Positions 8,897 through 17,325 of a stretch of 64,000 bases of DNA are shown one piece after another. The notes below the pieces were generated by a model that saw only the letters and a list, made by a program, of their open reading frames with translations, had not been told where the DNA came from and ran no database searches. Numbering within the stretch: position 1 is the stretch's first letter; each line of letters begins with the position of its first letter. This stretch comes from Paenibacillus terrigena DSM 21567 (GTDB taxonomy: Bacteria; Bacillota; Bacilli; Paenibacillales; Paenibacillaceae), in assembly GCF_000374845.1 (NCBI RefSeq), contig NZ_KB895416.1, forward strand, positions 372,001 through 436,000. Direction: 5' to 3'. The position numbers and the translations under genes are program-made.

Positions 8897-9811
8897 ATGG
8901 AAGCTGTAACGAGTACGCGTGTAAGAAAAATAAAAAATAACCGATCATCAGATAGCGTTATGGAAGTGATCATATACGTATTTGCAGTAGTATTTCTGCT
9001 CATCTTGATTTATCCGTTGTATTTTATCGTCATTGCTTCATTCAGCGATCCCTCTGCCGTGGCAGGCGGGCAGGTGTGGTTGTATCCGAAAGGGTTCACG
9101 TTCGATGGCTACAGGGAATTATTGAAGCATGATAACATCTGGATTGGGTATCGCAATACCATTCTGTATACCGTCGTGGGAACCGTGATCGGGTTAGTTG
9201 TCAATATTTCAGCAGCTTACGCACTATCGAGAAAGGATCTTGTCGGACGCAAGCTTTTGTCGCTGTTTTTTATTTTCACGATGTTTTTCAGCGGCGGGTT
9301 AATCCCTACGTTTCTAACCATTCGAGATTTCCATATGTATGATACCTTCTTGGTTATGGTCTTGCCTTTCTCCGTTATGGTATACAATATGATCGTCGCA
9401 CGGACCTTCTTCCAGTCGAGTATCCCAGGAGATTTGTGGGAAGCAGCGCAGATGGATGGTTGCGGCAACCTGCGTTATTTCATTACGGTCGTTCTACCAT
9501 TGTCCAAGGCGATTATCGCGGTACTCGGCTTATGGATTGCCGTCGGCTACTGGAATTCGTATTTTAACGCTTTGATTTATCTGAAAAATCCGAACCTGTA
9601 TCCACTTCAGTTGATATTACGCAATATTCTGATCACCAACCAAATGCAGTCCGGGATGGGATCCGGCGAAGCCGCGCAAATCGCAATGCGTCTTGCTAAC
9701 ATGATGCGTTATTCCGTCATTATCGTTGCCACCGTTCCGATCCTTTGTGTATATCCCTTTGTACAAAAACATTTTAACCAAGGGGTGATGATCGGCGCAG
9801 TGAAGGAGTAG
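8897..9811 (+). CDS. Sugar ABC transporter permease (LplC/YtcP-like)
   Basis: A 304-residue MalG/LplC-class permease with about six membrane helices. It shows the family's LFFIFTMFFSGGLIPTFL segment, the EAA loop WEAAQMDGCGNLRYFITVVLP and the C-terminal YPFVQKHFNQGVMIGAVKE. AAGGAGGAGG lies just before ATG 8897, 16 bp after the preceding permease stop, so the two are translated from one message. It is the last gene of the importer operon. Confidence 0.9.
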   Translation: MEAVTSTRVRKIKNNRSSDSVMEVIIYVFAVVFLLILIYPLYFIVIASFSDPSAVAGGQVWLYPKGFTFDGYRELLKHDNIWIGYRNTILYTVVGTVIGLVVNISAAYALSRKDLVGRKLLSLFFIFTMFFSGGLIPTFLTIRDFHMYDTFLVMVLPFSVMVYNMIVARTFFQSSIPGDLWEAAQMDGCGNLRYFITVVLPLSKAIIAVLGLWIAVGYWNSYFNALIYLKNPNLYPLQLILRNILITNQMQSGMGSGEAAQIAMRLANMMRYSVIIVATVPILCVYPFVQKHFNQGVMIGAVKE

Positions 9812-10119
9812 AAGCTTGCATAAATAAACCGGTAGGGGTAAGAAGTATTGAAAACGGCATGTGTGTTAGAGTTTGTTAATGGATGGGAAGCTTTGTTGTT
9901 CGGAAAATTGTTCTCCCAATTGAGATATAGTTAGTATAGTTCATTTTATTAGGTCAATCAGATACATATCTGGTTGGCCTGTTTGAGCTGATTGAGGCAA
10001 TGCTTTCTTTTAACTGATGTTATCGATAAGTTGACCTTCTTGATTTTCCTCCTGTATCAAGTGTAAAGTTATGAAACAGCAACATACATACTATCGATGT
10101 ACTGAAGGAGGTTACCTCA
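9812..10119 (+). other. Gene-free gap with a hairpin and a promoter candidate
   Basis: A 14-bp stem with G-T wobbles (AGGTCAATCAGATA / TATCTGGTTGGCCT, 9951-9980) probably ends the importer transcript, although its T run is poor. TTGACC (10031-10036), an 18-bp spacer and TATCAA (10055-10060) form a promoter candidate for the lactonase gene. I see no coding sequence here. Confidence 0.5.
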
Positions 10120-11196
10120 ATGGAACCACGCATGCTCGTATTCGTAGGATCCTATGCCGAAGCGGATGCTCCCGGCGTATATGTGTATTCATTTGACGAA
10201 AAGTCTGGATCGTTGACCCAGCTGGATGAAGTGTCGGGATTGAAAAATCCGACCTATGTAAATGTAGATATGGATCATCAAAGGCTGTATGCCATCGCCG
10301 AAAATGCAACGGAAGAAGGCAAGAAGATCGGAGAGGTCGTCAGCTACTCGATCGATACAGTGAATGGTAAGCTGAATACGATGAACCGCGCGAAGTCACT
10401 AGATGCTCCGCAGTGCCATATTCAGCGGGACCAGCATAGCCGCTATCTGATCGTATCCAGCTATCATGGGGGATGTGTAGGATTAGTCGCGCTTGAAGCG
10501 GATGGACAAGTTGGTCAGCAACTTGATGTACAGCAGCACCACGGTCACGGGCCGCATCCGAATCAGAGTCAACCACATGTGCATTCGGCCTTTTTCAGTC
10601 CGGATGAGCGTTATCTCTACGTATCGGATCTGGGCATTGATCGCGTGAAGTGTTACACGATTGATTCCGATCGTAATGTTCTTGTACCGCAAGGAGAAGC
10701 TGCGGTTCCGGCAGGTTCAGGTCCGCGACATCTGACATTCCATCCGAATGGCAAATTCGCTTATGTGATTAATGAGCTTAGTTCCTCCGTGAGCGTCTTC
10801 GCTTATCATTCGGAATCGAGCGAGCTGAGCTTGATCGAGACCGTGTCCACGCTGCCGGATGATTACAACGGCGAGAATGGCTGCGCGGAAATTGCTTTTT
10901 CTGCCGATGGACGCTACCTATATGGATCGAACCGCGGACATGACAGCATCGTCGTCTACGAAGTTCATCCTGAATCAGGTACCTTGACGGTCATCCAGCA
11001 TGTATCGACCGAGGGCCGTCATCCACGCCATTTTGCACTAACGCCAAGCGGGCAATATGTACTCGCAGCGAATCGCGACACGAACAATATTGCCGTATTT
11101 CGCGTCGATGCATCGACAGGGAAGCTGAACTATACCGGGCAATCGGTTGAAGTTTCCAAACCGGTATGCGTCCAGCCTGTATATTGTAATGCCTAA
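10120..11196 (+). CDS. Lactonase-family beta-propeller protein (6-phosphogluconolactonase-like)
   Basis: A 358-residue cytoplasmic protein of the lactonase family (seven-bladed propeller; E. coli Pgl and B. subtilis YkgB types). Repeated blade motifs are visible: GVYVYSFDEKSGSL, NPTYVNVD, PHVHSAFFSPDERYLYVSDLG, GSGPRHLTFHPNGKFAYVINEL, AEIAFSADGRYLYGSNRGHDS and GRHPRHFALTPSGQYVLAANRD. These carry the conserved histidine/arginine cluster of the central site. The protein could hydrolyse 6-phosphogluconolactone or another sugar lactone; the family cannot be resolved further from sequence. GAAGGAGG precedes ATG 10120. It appears to be a single-gene unit, with a terminator at 11322. Confidence 0.85.
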   Translation: MEPRMLVFVGSYAEADAPGVYVYSFDEKSGSLTQLDEVSGLKNPTYVNVDMDHQRLYAIAENATEEGKKIGEVVSYSIDTVNGKLNTMNRAKSLDAPQCHIQRDQHSRYLIVSSYHGGCVGLVALEADGQVGQQLDVQQHHGHGPHPNQSQPHVHSAFFSPDERYLYVSDLGIDRVKCYTIDSDRNVLVPQGEAAVPAGSGPRHLTFHPNGKFAYVINELSSSVSVFAYHSESSELSLIETVSTLPDDYNGENGCAEIAFSADGRYLYGSNRGHDSIVVYEVHPESGTLTVIQHVSTEGRHPRHFALTPSGQYVLAANRDTNNIAVFRVDASTGKLNYTGQSVEVSKPVCVQPVYCNA

Positions 11197-11321
11197 TCAT
11201 ATGAACGAAGAGATTGGTTGTTGTGCAAGATACGCTGTCGCCGCTTCAGTTCTCGCCGTGACGAAGTTCGGCGTACAGGACGGCATGACACTGTAGTTGC
11301 AGACGGTGTTATCGAAGAGGA

Positions 11322-11357
11322 AGGCCAAGTTCGCCAAGTGCGGGCTTGGCTTTTTTC
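11322..11357 (+). terminator. Rho-independent terminator after the lactonase gene
   Basis: GGCCAAG and CTTGGCT pair around a 14-base loop and are followed by TTTTTT. Confidence 0.75.
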
Positions 11358-11389
11358 GTTGTTTGGGCGCTCCGGCGGGCAGCGATGTT

Positions 11390-11574
11390 CTAACGAATCG
11401 TATGGACGCTATTTGAGCAAATATGGGGTGATTTTCACGCTAACGAACTCCAGCGGCGTTATTGTGCTCAGAACGGACAATTTTGTGTAGTTTTGATGGG
11501 AATAGCGCTCGTGGAGTTCGTTAGAATTTTTTCAGGGCATCATTCGGCGGAATAAGGCTTCTGGGATTCGTTAG
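11390..11574. repeat. Four short degenerate repeats in inverted-pair arrangement
   Basis: Two forward units begin CTAACGAA at 11390 and 11440, and two inverted units end TTCGTTAG at 11524 and 11574, giving a period near 50 bp. After orientation, each unit reads CTAACGAA, then a C/A-rich stretch, then a GCGCTATT-like tail. I recall similar intergenic repeats in Paenibacillus genomes, but I cannot verify that here. The open frame at 11218-11490 that crosses this region looks spurious. Confidence 0.6.
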
Positions 11575-11733
11575 CAGCAGCTCGCACGTTACAGCGCTTT
11601 TGGCCGACGCTACGGGGGAGCGCTGGAGGATACTATTTTCCCGCGTACAGGCACAGATAGGCTTCCGCCCACATAGAATGTAACGATCTCAGTCATTCGG
11701 ATGGAGACCGTGCACGTCTTAGGAGGTGGAGTA

Positions 11734-12435
11734 ATGCTTGGATTTTTGTCAACGATCGCCATGTTCATTAAGCAGCTTTCTCTGTTGGTATCCTATGTTA
11801 AAAATAACGCGTTCCCCCAGCCATTAACCGAAGAGGAAGAGATGAAGCATCTGCAGCAGATGGCGGAGGGCAATGCGTATTCGCGGAATATGCTCGTGGA
11901 ACATAACTTACGGCTCGTCGCGCATATCGTCAAAAAATTCGATAATACCGGCGAAGACCTCGAGGATCTGATCTCGATTGGTACGATTGGCCTCATCAAG
12001 GCGATCGAGAGTTTCCAGCCGAACAAAGGCACGAAATTAGCGACATTCGCGGCTCGGTGTATTGAGAACGAGATCCTAATGCATCTCCGCAGCTTGAAAA
12101 AAACTCGTAAGGATGTTTCCTTACATGATCCAATTGGGACTGATAAAGAAGGTAATGAAATTACGTTAATTGATATTCTCGGCTCCGAAGCCGACGACGT
12201 CGTGGAGAAGGTGCAGCTGAAAATTGAGAAGTCGAAAATCTACCAAAATCTCGAGATCCTGGACGATCGTGAGAAAGAGGTCGTCGTTGGCCGCTTCGGA
12301 CTCGAAGCCGGCGGCGAGGAGCGGACGCAGCGGGAGATCGCGAAGGAACTCGGCATCTCGCGTAGCTATGTGTCGCGCATCGAGAAGCGAGCGCTCATGA
12401 AGTTGTATCATGAGTTTTATAAGGCGAAGCGGTGA
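11734..12435 (+). CDS. sigK: RNA polymerase sporulation sigma factor pro-sigma-K, intact
   Basis: A 233-residue protein closely following B. subtilis SigK: a hydrophobic pro-sequence (about residues 1-20), [12 protein letters not shown], region 2 ([35 protein letters not shown]), region 3 ([18 protein letters not shown]) and region 4 ([34 protein letters not shown]). SigK is the late mother-cell sigma factor, made as a membrane-tethered precursor and cleaved during sporulation. Here the gene is uninterrupted, unlike B. subtilis sigK with its skin element. ATG 11734 follows AGGAGGTGGAG; the frame is open further upstream without need. A terminator follows at 12475. A damaged second copy lies at 16511-16902, with a regulator and a mannosidase between them. 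Confidence 0.95.
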   Translation: MLGFLSTIAMFIKQLSLLVSYVKNNAFPQPLTEEEEMKHLQQMAEGNAYSRNMLVEHNLRLVAHIVKKFDNTGEDLEDLISIGTIGLIKAIESFQPNKGTKLATFAARCIENEILMHLRSLKKTRKDVSLHDPIGTDKEGNEITLIDILGSEADDVVEKVQLKIEKSKIYQNLEILDDREKEVVVGRFGLEAGGEERTQREIAKELGISRSYVSRIEKRALMKLYHEFYKAKR

Positions 12436-12474
12436 AGGGATTTTATTCATCGATTTTGTGAATATTAACATGTT

Positions 12475-12511
12475 GGCACCCTTCTATTGTTGGAAGGGTG
12501 CTATTTGTTTT
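12475..12511 (+). terminator. Rho-independent terminator after sigK
   Basis: GGCACCCTTC (12475-12484) pairs with GAAGGGTGCT (12493-12502), followed by a T-rich tail. Confidence 0.8.
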
Positions 12512-12622
12512 GAGTATTTCATCGATTTGAATTCTGAGTCGAGAACAGCGTTATACTCGAGCTGGCGTAAATTGGAAAGACTATGAATTGCTCGAATGAC
12601 AGCTAAATTACTTAGGCGAGAA

Positions 12623-13510
12623 TCAGTATAAATTTGTTTTTCTAAAACTCGCCGGAGGAGGGAGCTCAAGCCGTTTAAAAACTTGATACATATAGTAGTG
12701 GCTAGAAAAACCACAAGCATCAGCTACCGCTTGCGTGCTTAGGGTAGAATGATTCAACAAGTGTTTAGCTTGAGAGACTTTGTATAGTAAAAGTTGTTCG
12801 TTAAAGGTATAGCCTACATGTCTTTTCATAATCCGATTAATCTGTTTAGGGCTAAGGAAAATCAGCTTAGACAAATCATCGATTGTAGGGGAAAGGTGAT
12901 AGTTGTTTTCGATAAAATTCATAATCCGGGATACACGGACATCACTTTGCGGATCAGGCATATGGGTATGATCAAGTGTGGTAATCACAGAGCGAAATAA
13001 GCTTACAACTAAAAGGAATAATAGTGGTTGAATTTGCAAAGAAAATCCTGGGAGTTTAAGGGAGGTTTCTTGGATAATGGAATCAAATAACCCCATGGCG
13101 CCATAGTTGTCTTGGAAGGTGCGGGGGTAGGTAGTCGAAAGGACATTGATGAAAAATTCTGTGTCCTCTGACGAATTAAAGTAGGTGGAATCTGGTGTAT
13201 CAGATCGGCTAATTTCACATTGTAGACAGTATTCTACCATAGGATTTATAGGATCAGATACTTGTTGGTGTGTCACATAAGGTGCCGTGATATAGAAGTC
13301 TCCTTCTTGAAAAGAGAGTGTTGAGCCCTCAATCGACACAATACCTTTCCCGGATTTAATCATATGAAATTCAAAGTAAGTATGAAAGTGATCTTCTTTT
13401 TCCCAATGCGGTCCAGCATCTAATACAGCAGCATCTAGTACTTTGATCTGAAGTCCACTAAGGCTAATGGTGAAATTTTTAGCAGTCAGATAACTAATGA
13501 TGTTAGCCAT
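12623..13510 (-). CDS. AraC-family transcriptional regulator
   Basis: A 295-residue protein. The N-terminal cupin-like sensor domain is about residues 1-150 (HWEKEDHFHTYFEFHMIKSG, with the usual histidine-glutamate pattern). The C-terminal AraC double helix-turn-helix is about 195-295 (KLIFLSPKQINRIMKRHVG; VADACGFSSHYYMYQVFKR). The ATG at 13510 follows GGGAGGG; ten further codons upstream are open but lack a ribosome site. The gene diverges from the GH38 alpha-mannosidase with a 142-bp shared gap, so it most likely controls that gene in response to a mannoside or released mannose. This is inference from position. Confidence 0.9.
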   Translation of the reverse strand: MANIISYLTAKNFTISLSGLQIKVLDAAVLDAGPHWEKEDHFHTYFEFHMIKSGKGIVSIEGSTLSFQEGDFYITAPYVTHQQVSDPINPMVEYCLQCEISRSDTPDSTYFNSSEDTEFFINVLSTTYPRTFQDNYGAMGLFDSIIQETSLKLPGFSLQIQPLLFLLVVSLFRSVITTLDHTHMPDPQSDVRVSRIMNFIENNYHLSPTIDDLSKLIFLSPKQINRIMKRHVGYTFNEQLLLYKVSQAKHLLNHSTLSTQAVADACGFSSHYYMYQVFKRLELPPPASFRKTNLY

Positions 13511-13652
13511 AATAGACCCTCCCATGTCGTTATTTCTCAATCTAATGTCCAGCAGACTTAAAGATTCTTATACATAGATATTGTACACTAAATTCTACGA
13601 TACCCCCAAAATTTGATGAGATCTCTCATTCCAACATAAGGAGGAACCAGCG

Positions 13653-16448
13653 ATGCTTGAGAAATTAACCAATAGATTACGAAATAAAAAACTAACCTAT
13701 CAAGAAGACCGTGCAATGACACAAATGAAGTATGCAACCCTTTTGTCAGCAAGACAAGAAGGGGCATTTGATGATCTTATTGAAGAAGTGGAGAAGGATT
13801 TAGTAGAGGGATATGACGAGCAAGGGGCTATCACCAATGAGCTGGTAATTAAGATGGAGCAAAAACTCATGCCACTACAAGAAGAAGCCAAGCAGTTTGA
13901 AATGTTATGTGTGGCCCATGCGCATATTGATATGAATTGGCAGTGGGGCTTCGATGAAACCGTAGGTATCACTTTAGATACATTTCGAACGATGTTACAA
14001 ATCATGAGAGAGGTTGAGGATTTTACTTTTTCACAATCTCAAGGTTCGTTGTATAAGATTGTAGAAACCTATGACCCAGATATGTTAGAAGAGATTAAAC
14101 AAAGAGTGGCCGAAGGCAGATGGGAGATTACCGCGTCTACGTGGGTTGAGGCAGATAAAAATATGCCAAGTGGAGAGAGCCAAACGAGACAATTGTTATA
14201 TACGAAAAAATACTTGTCTCAACTGTTTAATCAGCCATTAGATTCCTTCAACATTGATTTTGAACCCGATACCTTTGGACATAGTATCAACACACCGGAG
14301 ATTCTCACCAAAGCTGGTGTGAAGTATTACTATCACTGCAGAGGGCGCAAAGAGGGCCCCACACTATATAGATGGCAAAGCCCTTCAGGAGCTGAAATCA
14401 TCGTCAATTGGGAACCGCAATTTTATAATGCGTTTATTCATTCTGACATGTGTCTTTGTGTACCCGATCTAGCGGATCGAACCTGTATACCTTCTGTTTT
14501 AAAAGTCTATGGAGTAGGTGACCATGGGGGCGGACCAACAAGAAGAGACATCGAACGAATCAAGGATGTTGCCACGTGGCCGATCTATCCTAAAGTGAGA
14601 TTTTCGACGTATCAAGAGTATTTTGACATCGTTGAACATTATAAAGAGCAGCTGCCTATTGAATATCAAGAACAGAATTTCATCTGCGATGGATGCTACA
14701 GTTCTCAGAGTCGGATTAAAAAGGGTAATAAAACCTCTGAAAATGGGTTATATGAAGCAGAGCTCTTTAGTACATGGGCGGCTGTAACCCAAGGGGCCCG
14801 TTATCCACAGCAAAGTTTTGAAAAAGCCTGGAAATCCGTATTATTTAATCAGTTCCATGATATTTTGACAGGTTCAGGGGTTGATGCCACAAGAGATTAT
14901 GCTCTAGGCCTTTATCAAGAGGTTGCAGCAACAACCAACACCAACAAGAAACTAGCTCTTCAAAAGATCGCTCAGCAAATTCATACGGCTGATTTTGTCG
15001 TAAGTGAGGGCGAGGATGAGCCGGGCTTGGCTTACGGTGCCGGTGCAGGATCTTCACAGTATGAGAATGGTACAGGCAAAAACCGAATGTATCATGTGTT
15101 TAATCCAACGATGCGGACCCGTCAAGAAGTGATTGAATTGATGATCTGGGAATGGCCATATGACCACGAGCGTATGTTGTTTACCAATGAACAAGGTGAA
15201 GTCATAACACATCAGGTATTAGAAAAAGACTTTAATCACTACTGGGGACACAATTATTTAAAAGTAGCATTGGAAGTAGATGTTCCCGCTTGCGGCTATG
15301 CAACATATATGTTAACGGAACATGCTATGGAGCGGGTTAAAGTAAGTTATTGGCATGAAAAACGTACCCAAAATGAACCATGCTATACATTAGAAAATGA
15401 GAAGATTAAAGTTGTGTTTAATAGCTTAGACGGATCGATTGACTCCATGATTGATAAAGCAACTGGGAAAGAAATGATAGATGCTGCGAGAAAATCAGGG
15501 ATATTTAGATTAGTCGATGAGGCAGACCATAAGGAGATTACAGATGAGGGTACAGGCATGTCCTCTTGGTTTGTTGGACGCTACAAACATATTGAGTGGA
15601 TTCATCAAAATCTAGAAATCACAAGTGCAGCAGGTACATTAAGAAGCCAAATAGCTTATGAGTTAAGTTTTAGGAATTCAAAGCTTAAAGTTATCGTTTC
15701 CTTAGATAAAGGCAGCAGTCATCTAGAATTTAAAGTGGAATGTGATTGGCAAGAGGTGGGGCGTCTTGGAAAAGGCGTACCGCAACTGCAATTCTATATG
15801 CCGCTTCATGATTCATGTGCCATGTATCATTATGATGTTCCTTTCGGCAGGGTTACGCGACAAGCACTAGACATAGATCTTCCAGGGAATAACTATATCT
15901 ATGGAGAAGATCAGGACGGATCAGCAGGTGTGATGCTCATGTCCAAAGTAGGTTATGGATTTAGAGGCGTAAATAATAGTCTTACCCTTACCTTACTCAG
16001 AGGCTCTTACGATCCAGATCCATGTCCAGAGTATGGAATCAATCATCTCGAATTTGGATTAGGTGTTATGCAATCCAGCAATCCCAAAGTGCTACATGAC
16101 TATGTCCAAAAATATAACCACGAAATGACTGTAGTAACAGGGTTAAGACAACAAGGGAAGCTTAATCCAAGACATTCCTTTGTAGCATTTGAGTGTCAGA
16201 CCTCTGTAGTTTCTTGTATCAAAGGAGCAGAGGAAGGGGACAGAAGTTTCATCGTGCGTTTTTACGAGATGGAAGGGAATATAGACACCATCACATTGAT
16301 TTGTCCAGAACGAATCAAGCATGCCTATTGGACAGATATCAATGAACAAAAGGTAGCATATAAGGAAGAGCTAAGGGTAGAGGATACAACACTCAAGATG
16401 GTCATCCAGCCTAATCAAATAGGTACAGTAAAAATAGTGCTTGAGTAG
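13653..16448 (+). CDS. Glycoside hydrolase family 38 alpha-mannosidase
   Basis: A 931-residue cytoplasmic enzyme without signal peptide. The N-terminal (beta/alpha)7 catalytic domain carries the zinc motif AHAHIDMNWQW (near residues 88-98), the nucleophile aspartate D206 in EPDTFGHS and the second metal histidine in FNQFHDILTGSG. The middle and C-terminal beta-sandwich domains are typical of GH38, and the length fits bacterial members. It hydrolyses alpha-linked mannose from oligosaccharides, probably after import. AAGGAGG precedes ATG 13653. It is divergent from its likely AraC regulator. Codon use and GC content are visibly lower than in sigK on its left, and the AraC-GH38 pair sits between the intact sigK and a decayed sigK copy, which suggests that the module arrived together with a sigK duplication. 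Confidence 0.92.
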   Translation: MLEKLTNRLRNKKLTYQEDRAMTQMKYATLLSARQEGAFDDLIEEVEKDLVEGYDEQGAITNELVIKMEQKLMPLQEEAKQFEMLCVAHAHIDMNWQWGFDETVGITLDTFRTMLQIMREVEDFTFSQSQGSLYKIVETYDPDMLEEIKQRVAEGRWEITASTWVEADKNMPSGESQTRQLLYTKKYLSQLFNQPLDSFNIDFEPDTFGHSINTPEILTKAGVKYYYHCRGRKEGPTLYRWQSPSGAEIIVNWEPQFYNAFIHSDMCLCVPDLADRTCIPSVLKVYGVGDHGGGPTRRDIERIKDVATWPIYPKVRFSTYQEYFDIVEHYKEQLPIEYQEQNFICDGCYSSQSRIKKGNKTSENGLYEAELFSTWAAVTQGARYPQQSFEKAWKSVLFNQFHDILTGSGVDATRDYALGLYQEVAATTNTNKKLALQKIAQQIHTADFVVSEGEDEPGLAYGAGAGSSQYENGTGKNRMYHVFNPTMRTRQEVIELMIWEWPYDHERMLFTNEQGEVITHQVLEKDFNHYWGHNYLKVALEVDVPACGYATYMLTEHAMERVKVSYWHEKRTQNEPCYTLENEKIKVVFNSLDGSIDSMIDKATGKEMIDAARKSGIFRLVDEADHKEITDEGTGMSSWFVGRYKHIEWIHQNLEITSAAGTLRSQIAYELSFRNSKLKVIVSLDKGSSHLEFKVECDWQEVGRLGKGVPQLQFYMPLHDSCAMYHYDVPFGRVTRQALDIDLPGNNYIYGEDQDGSAGVMLMSKVGYGFRGVNNSLTLTLLRGSYDPDPCPEYGINHLEFGLGVMQSSNPKVLHDYVQKYNHEMTVVTGLRQQGKLNPRHSFVAFECQTSVVSCIKGAEEGDRSFIVRFYEMEGNIDTITLICPERIKHAYWTDINEQKVAYKEELRVEDTTLKMVIQPNQIGTVKIVLE

Positions 16449-16510
16449 ACAAATACGATTAGTTATTAAGTTTGATGATACAACGGATCAACAACGATTT
16501 TAAAAAATGT

Positions 16511-16902
16511 GTCCTCAAGAAATTCGACAACACAGGCGAAGACCTTGAGGATTTGATTTCTATTGGGATGATCGGTCTCATTAGGCGATCGAGAGCTTCC
16601 AGCCGAATAAAGGGACGAAATTAGCGACGGTTGCGGCTCGCTGTATCGAGAACGAAATACTTATGCATTTGCGCAGTCTGAAGAAGACGCGGAAGGATTT
16701 ATCTTTGCATGATCCCATCGGTACGGATAAAGAAGGCAACGAAATCACGCTAATCGATATCCTCGGCTCCGAAGCCGGCGGCGAGGAGCGCACGCAGCGG
16801 GAGATCGCGAAGGAGCTTGGCATCTCGCGGAGCTATGTGTCGCGCATCGAGAAGCGGGCGCTCATGAAGTTGTATCATGAGTTTTATAAGGCGAAACGGT
16901 GA
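16511..16902 (+). pseudogene. Decayed partial copy of sigK
   Basis: The sequence matches sigK from its region-2 codons ([17 protein letters not shown]) to the stop, but the first third of the gene is missing. One base is lost where the intact gene reads CTCATCAAGGCG (here CTCATTAGGCG), which shifts the frame. A 117-bp in-frame segment (39 codons, including [15 protein letters not shown]) is deleted exactly between two CGAAGCCG copies that lie at 12186 and 12303 in the intact gene. The downstream part stays open from ATG 16663 (79 codons) and keeps the region-4 [23 protein letters not shown] small product is possible but no ribosome site is evident. Confidence 0.9.
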
Positions 16903-16920
16903 GATAGATATTCAAAAATG

Positions 16921-16953
16921 CAGGCAGGCCGGATAGCGGATGCCTGTTTTTTT
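16921..16953 (+). terminator. Terminator after the sigK copy
   Basis: CAGGCA and TGCCTG pair around a GC-rich loop and run into TTTTTTT. Confidence 0.75.
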
Positions 16954-17325
16954 CAATATAAAAGCGGATATTCCTCTCAAAATGAAGGCCAAAGGAGAGC
17001 ATATCAAGCGACTCGAAGCTGAGAAAAACTATCAGCTCGGTGATGTTGATAGAGAGGGGTCGAATAGAACGTTAGTTCAACAAGGAACTCTTCGATGGAA
17101 CAGAGAATTTTTTTTAGTAATCATAATTGGGAATAGATTTGCAATAAAATTAGTATTATTAAATAGGGCGCGTTACTATTCAATTAGGCGTAAACTCACG
17201 GAAACAGGCTTTTGTCTGCTTCCGTAGAGTTTACGCCTTTTAGACGTCATAAGGAGGGATGCTACGAAAAGGCAGGCAAAAACGGTAAATATGATTATGC
17301 GAGATACGAGGGAGGAGAAAAGAAA
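16954..17325 (+). other. Gene-free gap before the GH20 gene
   Basis: Apart from the large hairpin at 17186-17243, this stretch holds only short unsupported open frames. AT-rich sequence at 17100-17170 may contain the GH20 promoter. I see no recognisable gene. Confidence 0.4.
17186..17243 (+). terminator. Long hairpin in the leader of the GH20 gene
   Basis: AGGCGTAAACTC plus ACGGAA pair with TTCCGT plus GAGTTTACGCCT around a CAG/CTG-closed loop, followed by TTTT. It ends about 80 bp before the GH20 start, so it may block read-through from the left or act as a leader attenuator. Confidence 0.65.

Noticed and set aside
11218..11490. A 90-codon plus-strand open frame after the lactonase gene
   Set aside because: It crosses a terminator and the short-repeat array and has an Arg/Gly-rich, non-family translation.
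11734..16902. A skin-type prophage element in sigK
   Set aside because: The first sigK copy is complete, no site-specific recombinase or phage gene is present, and the second copy carries unrelated deletions. A duplication fits better.
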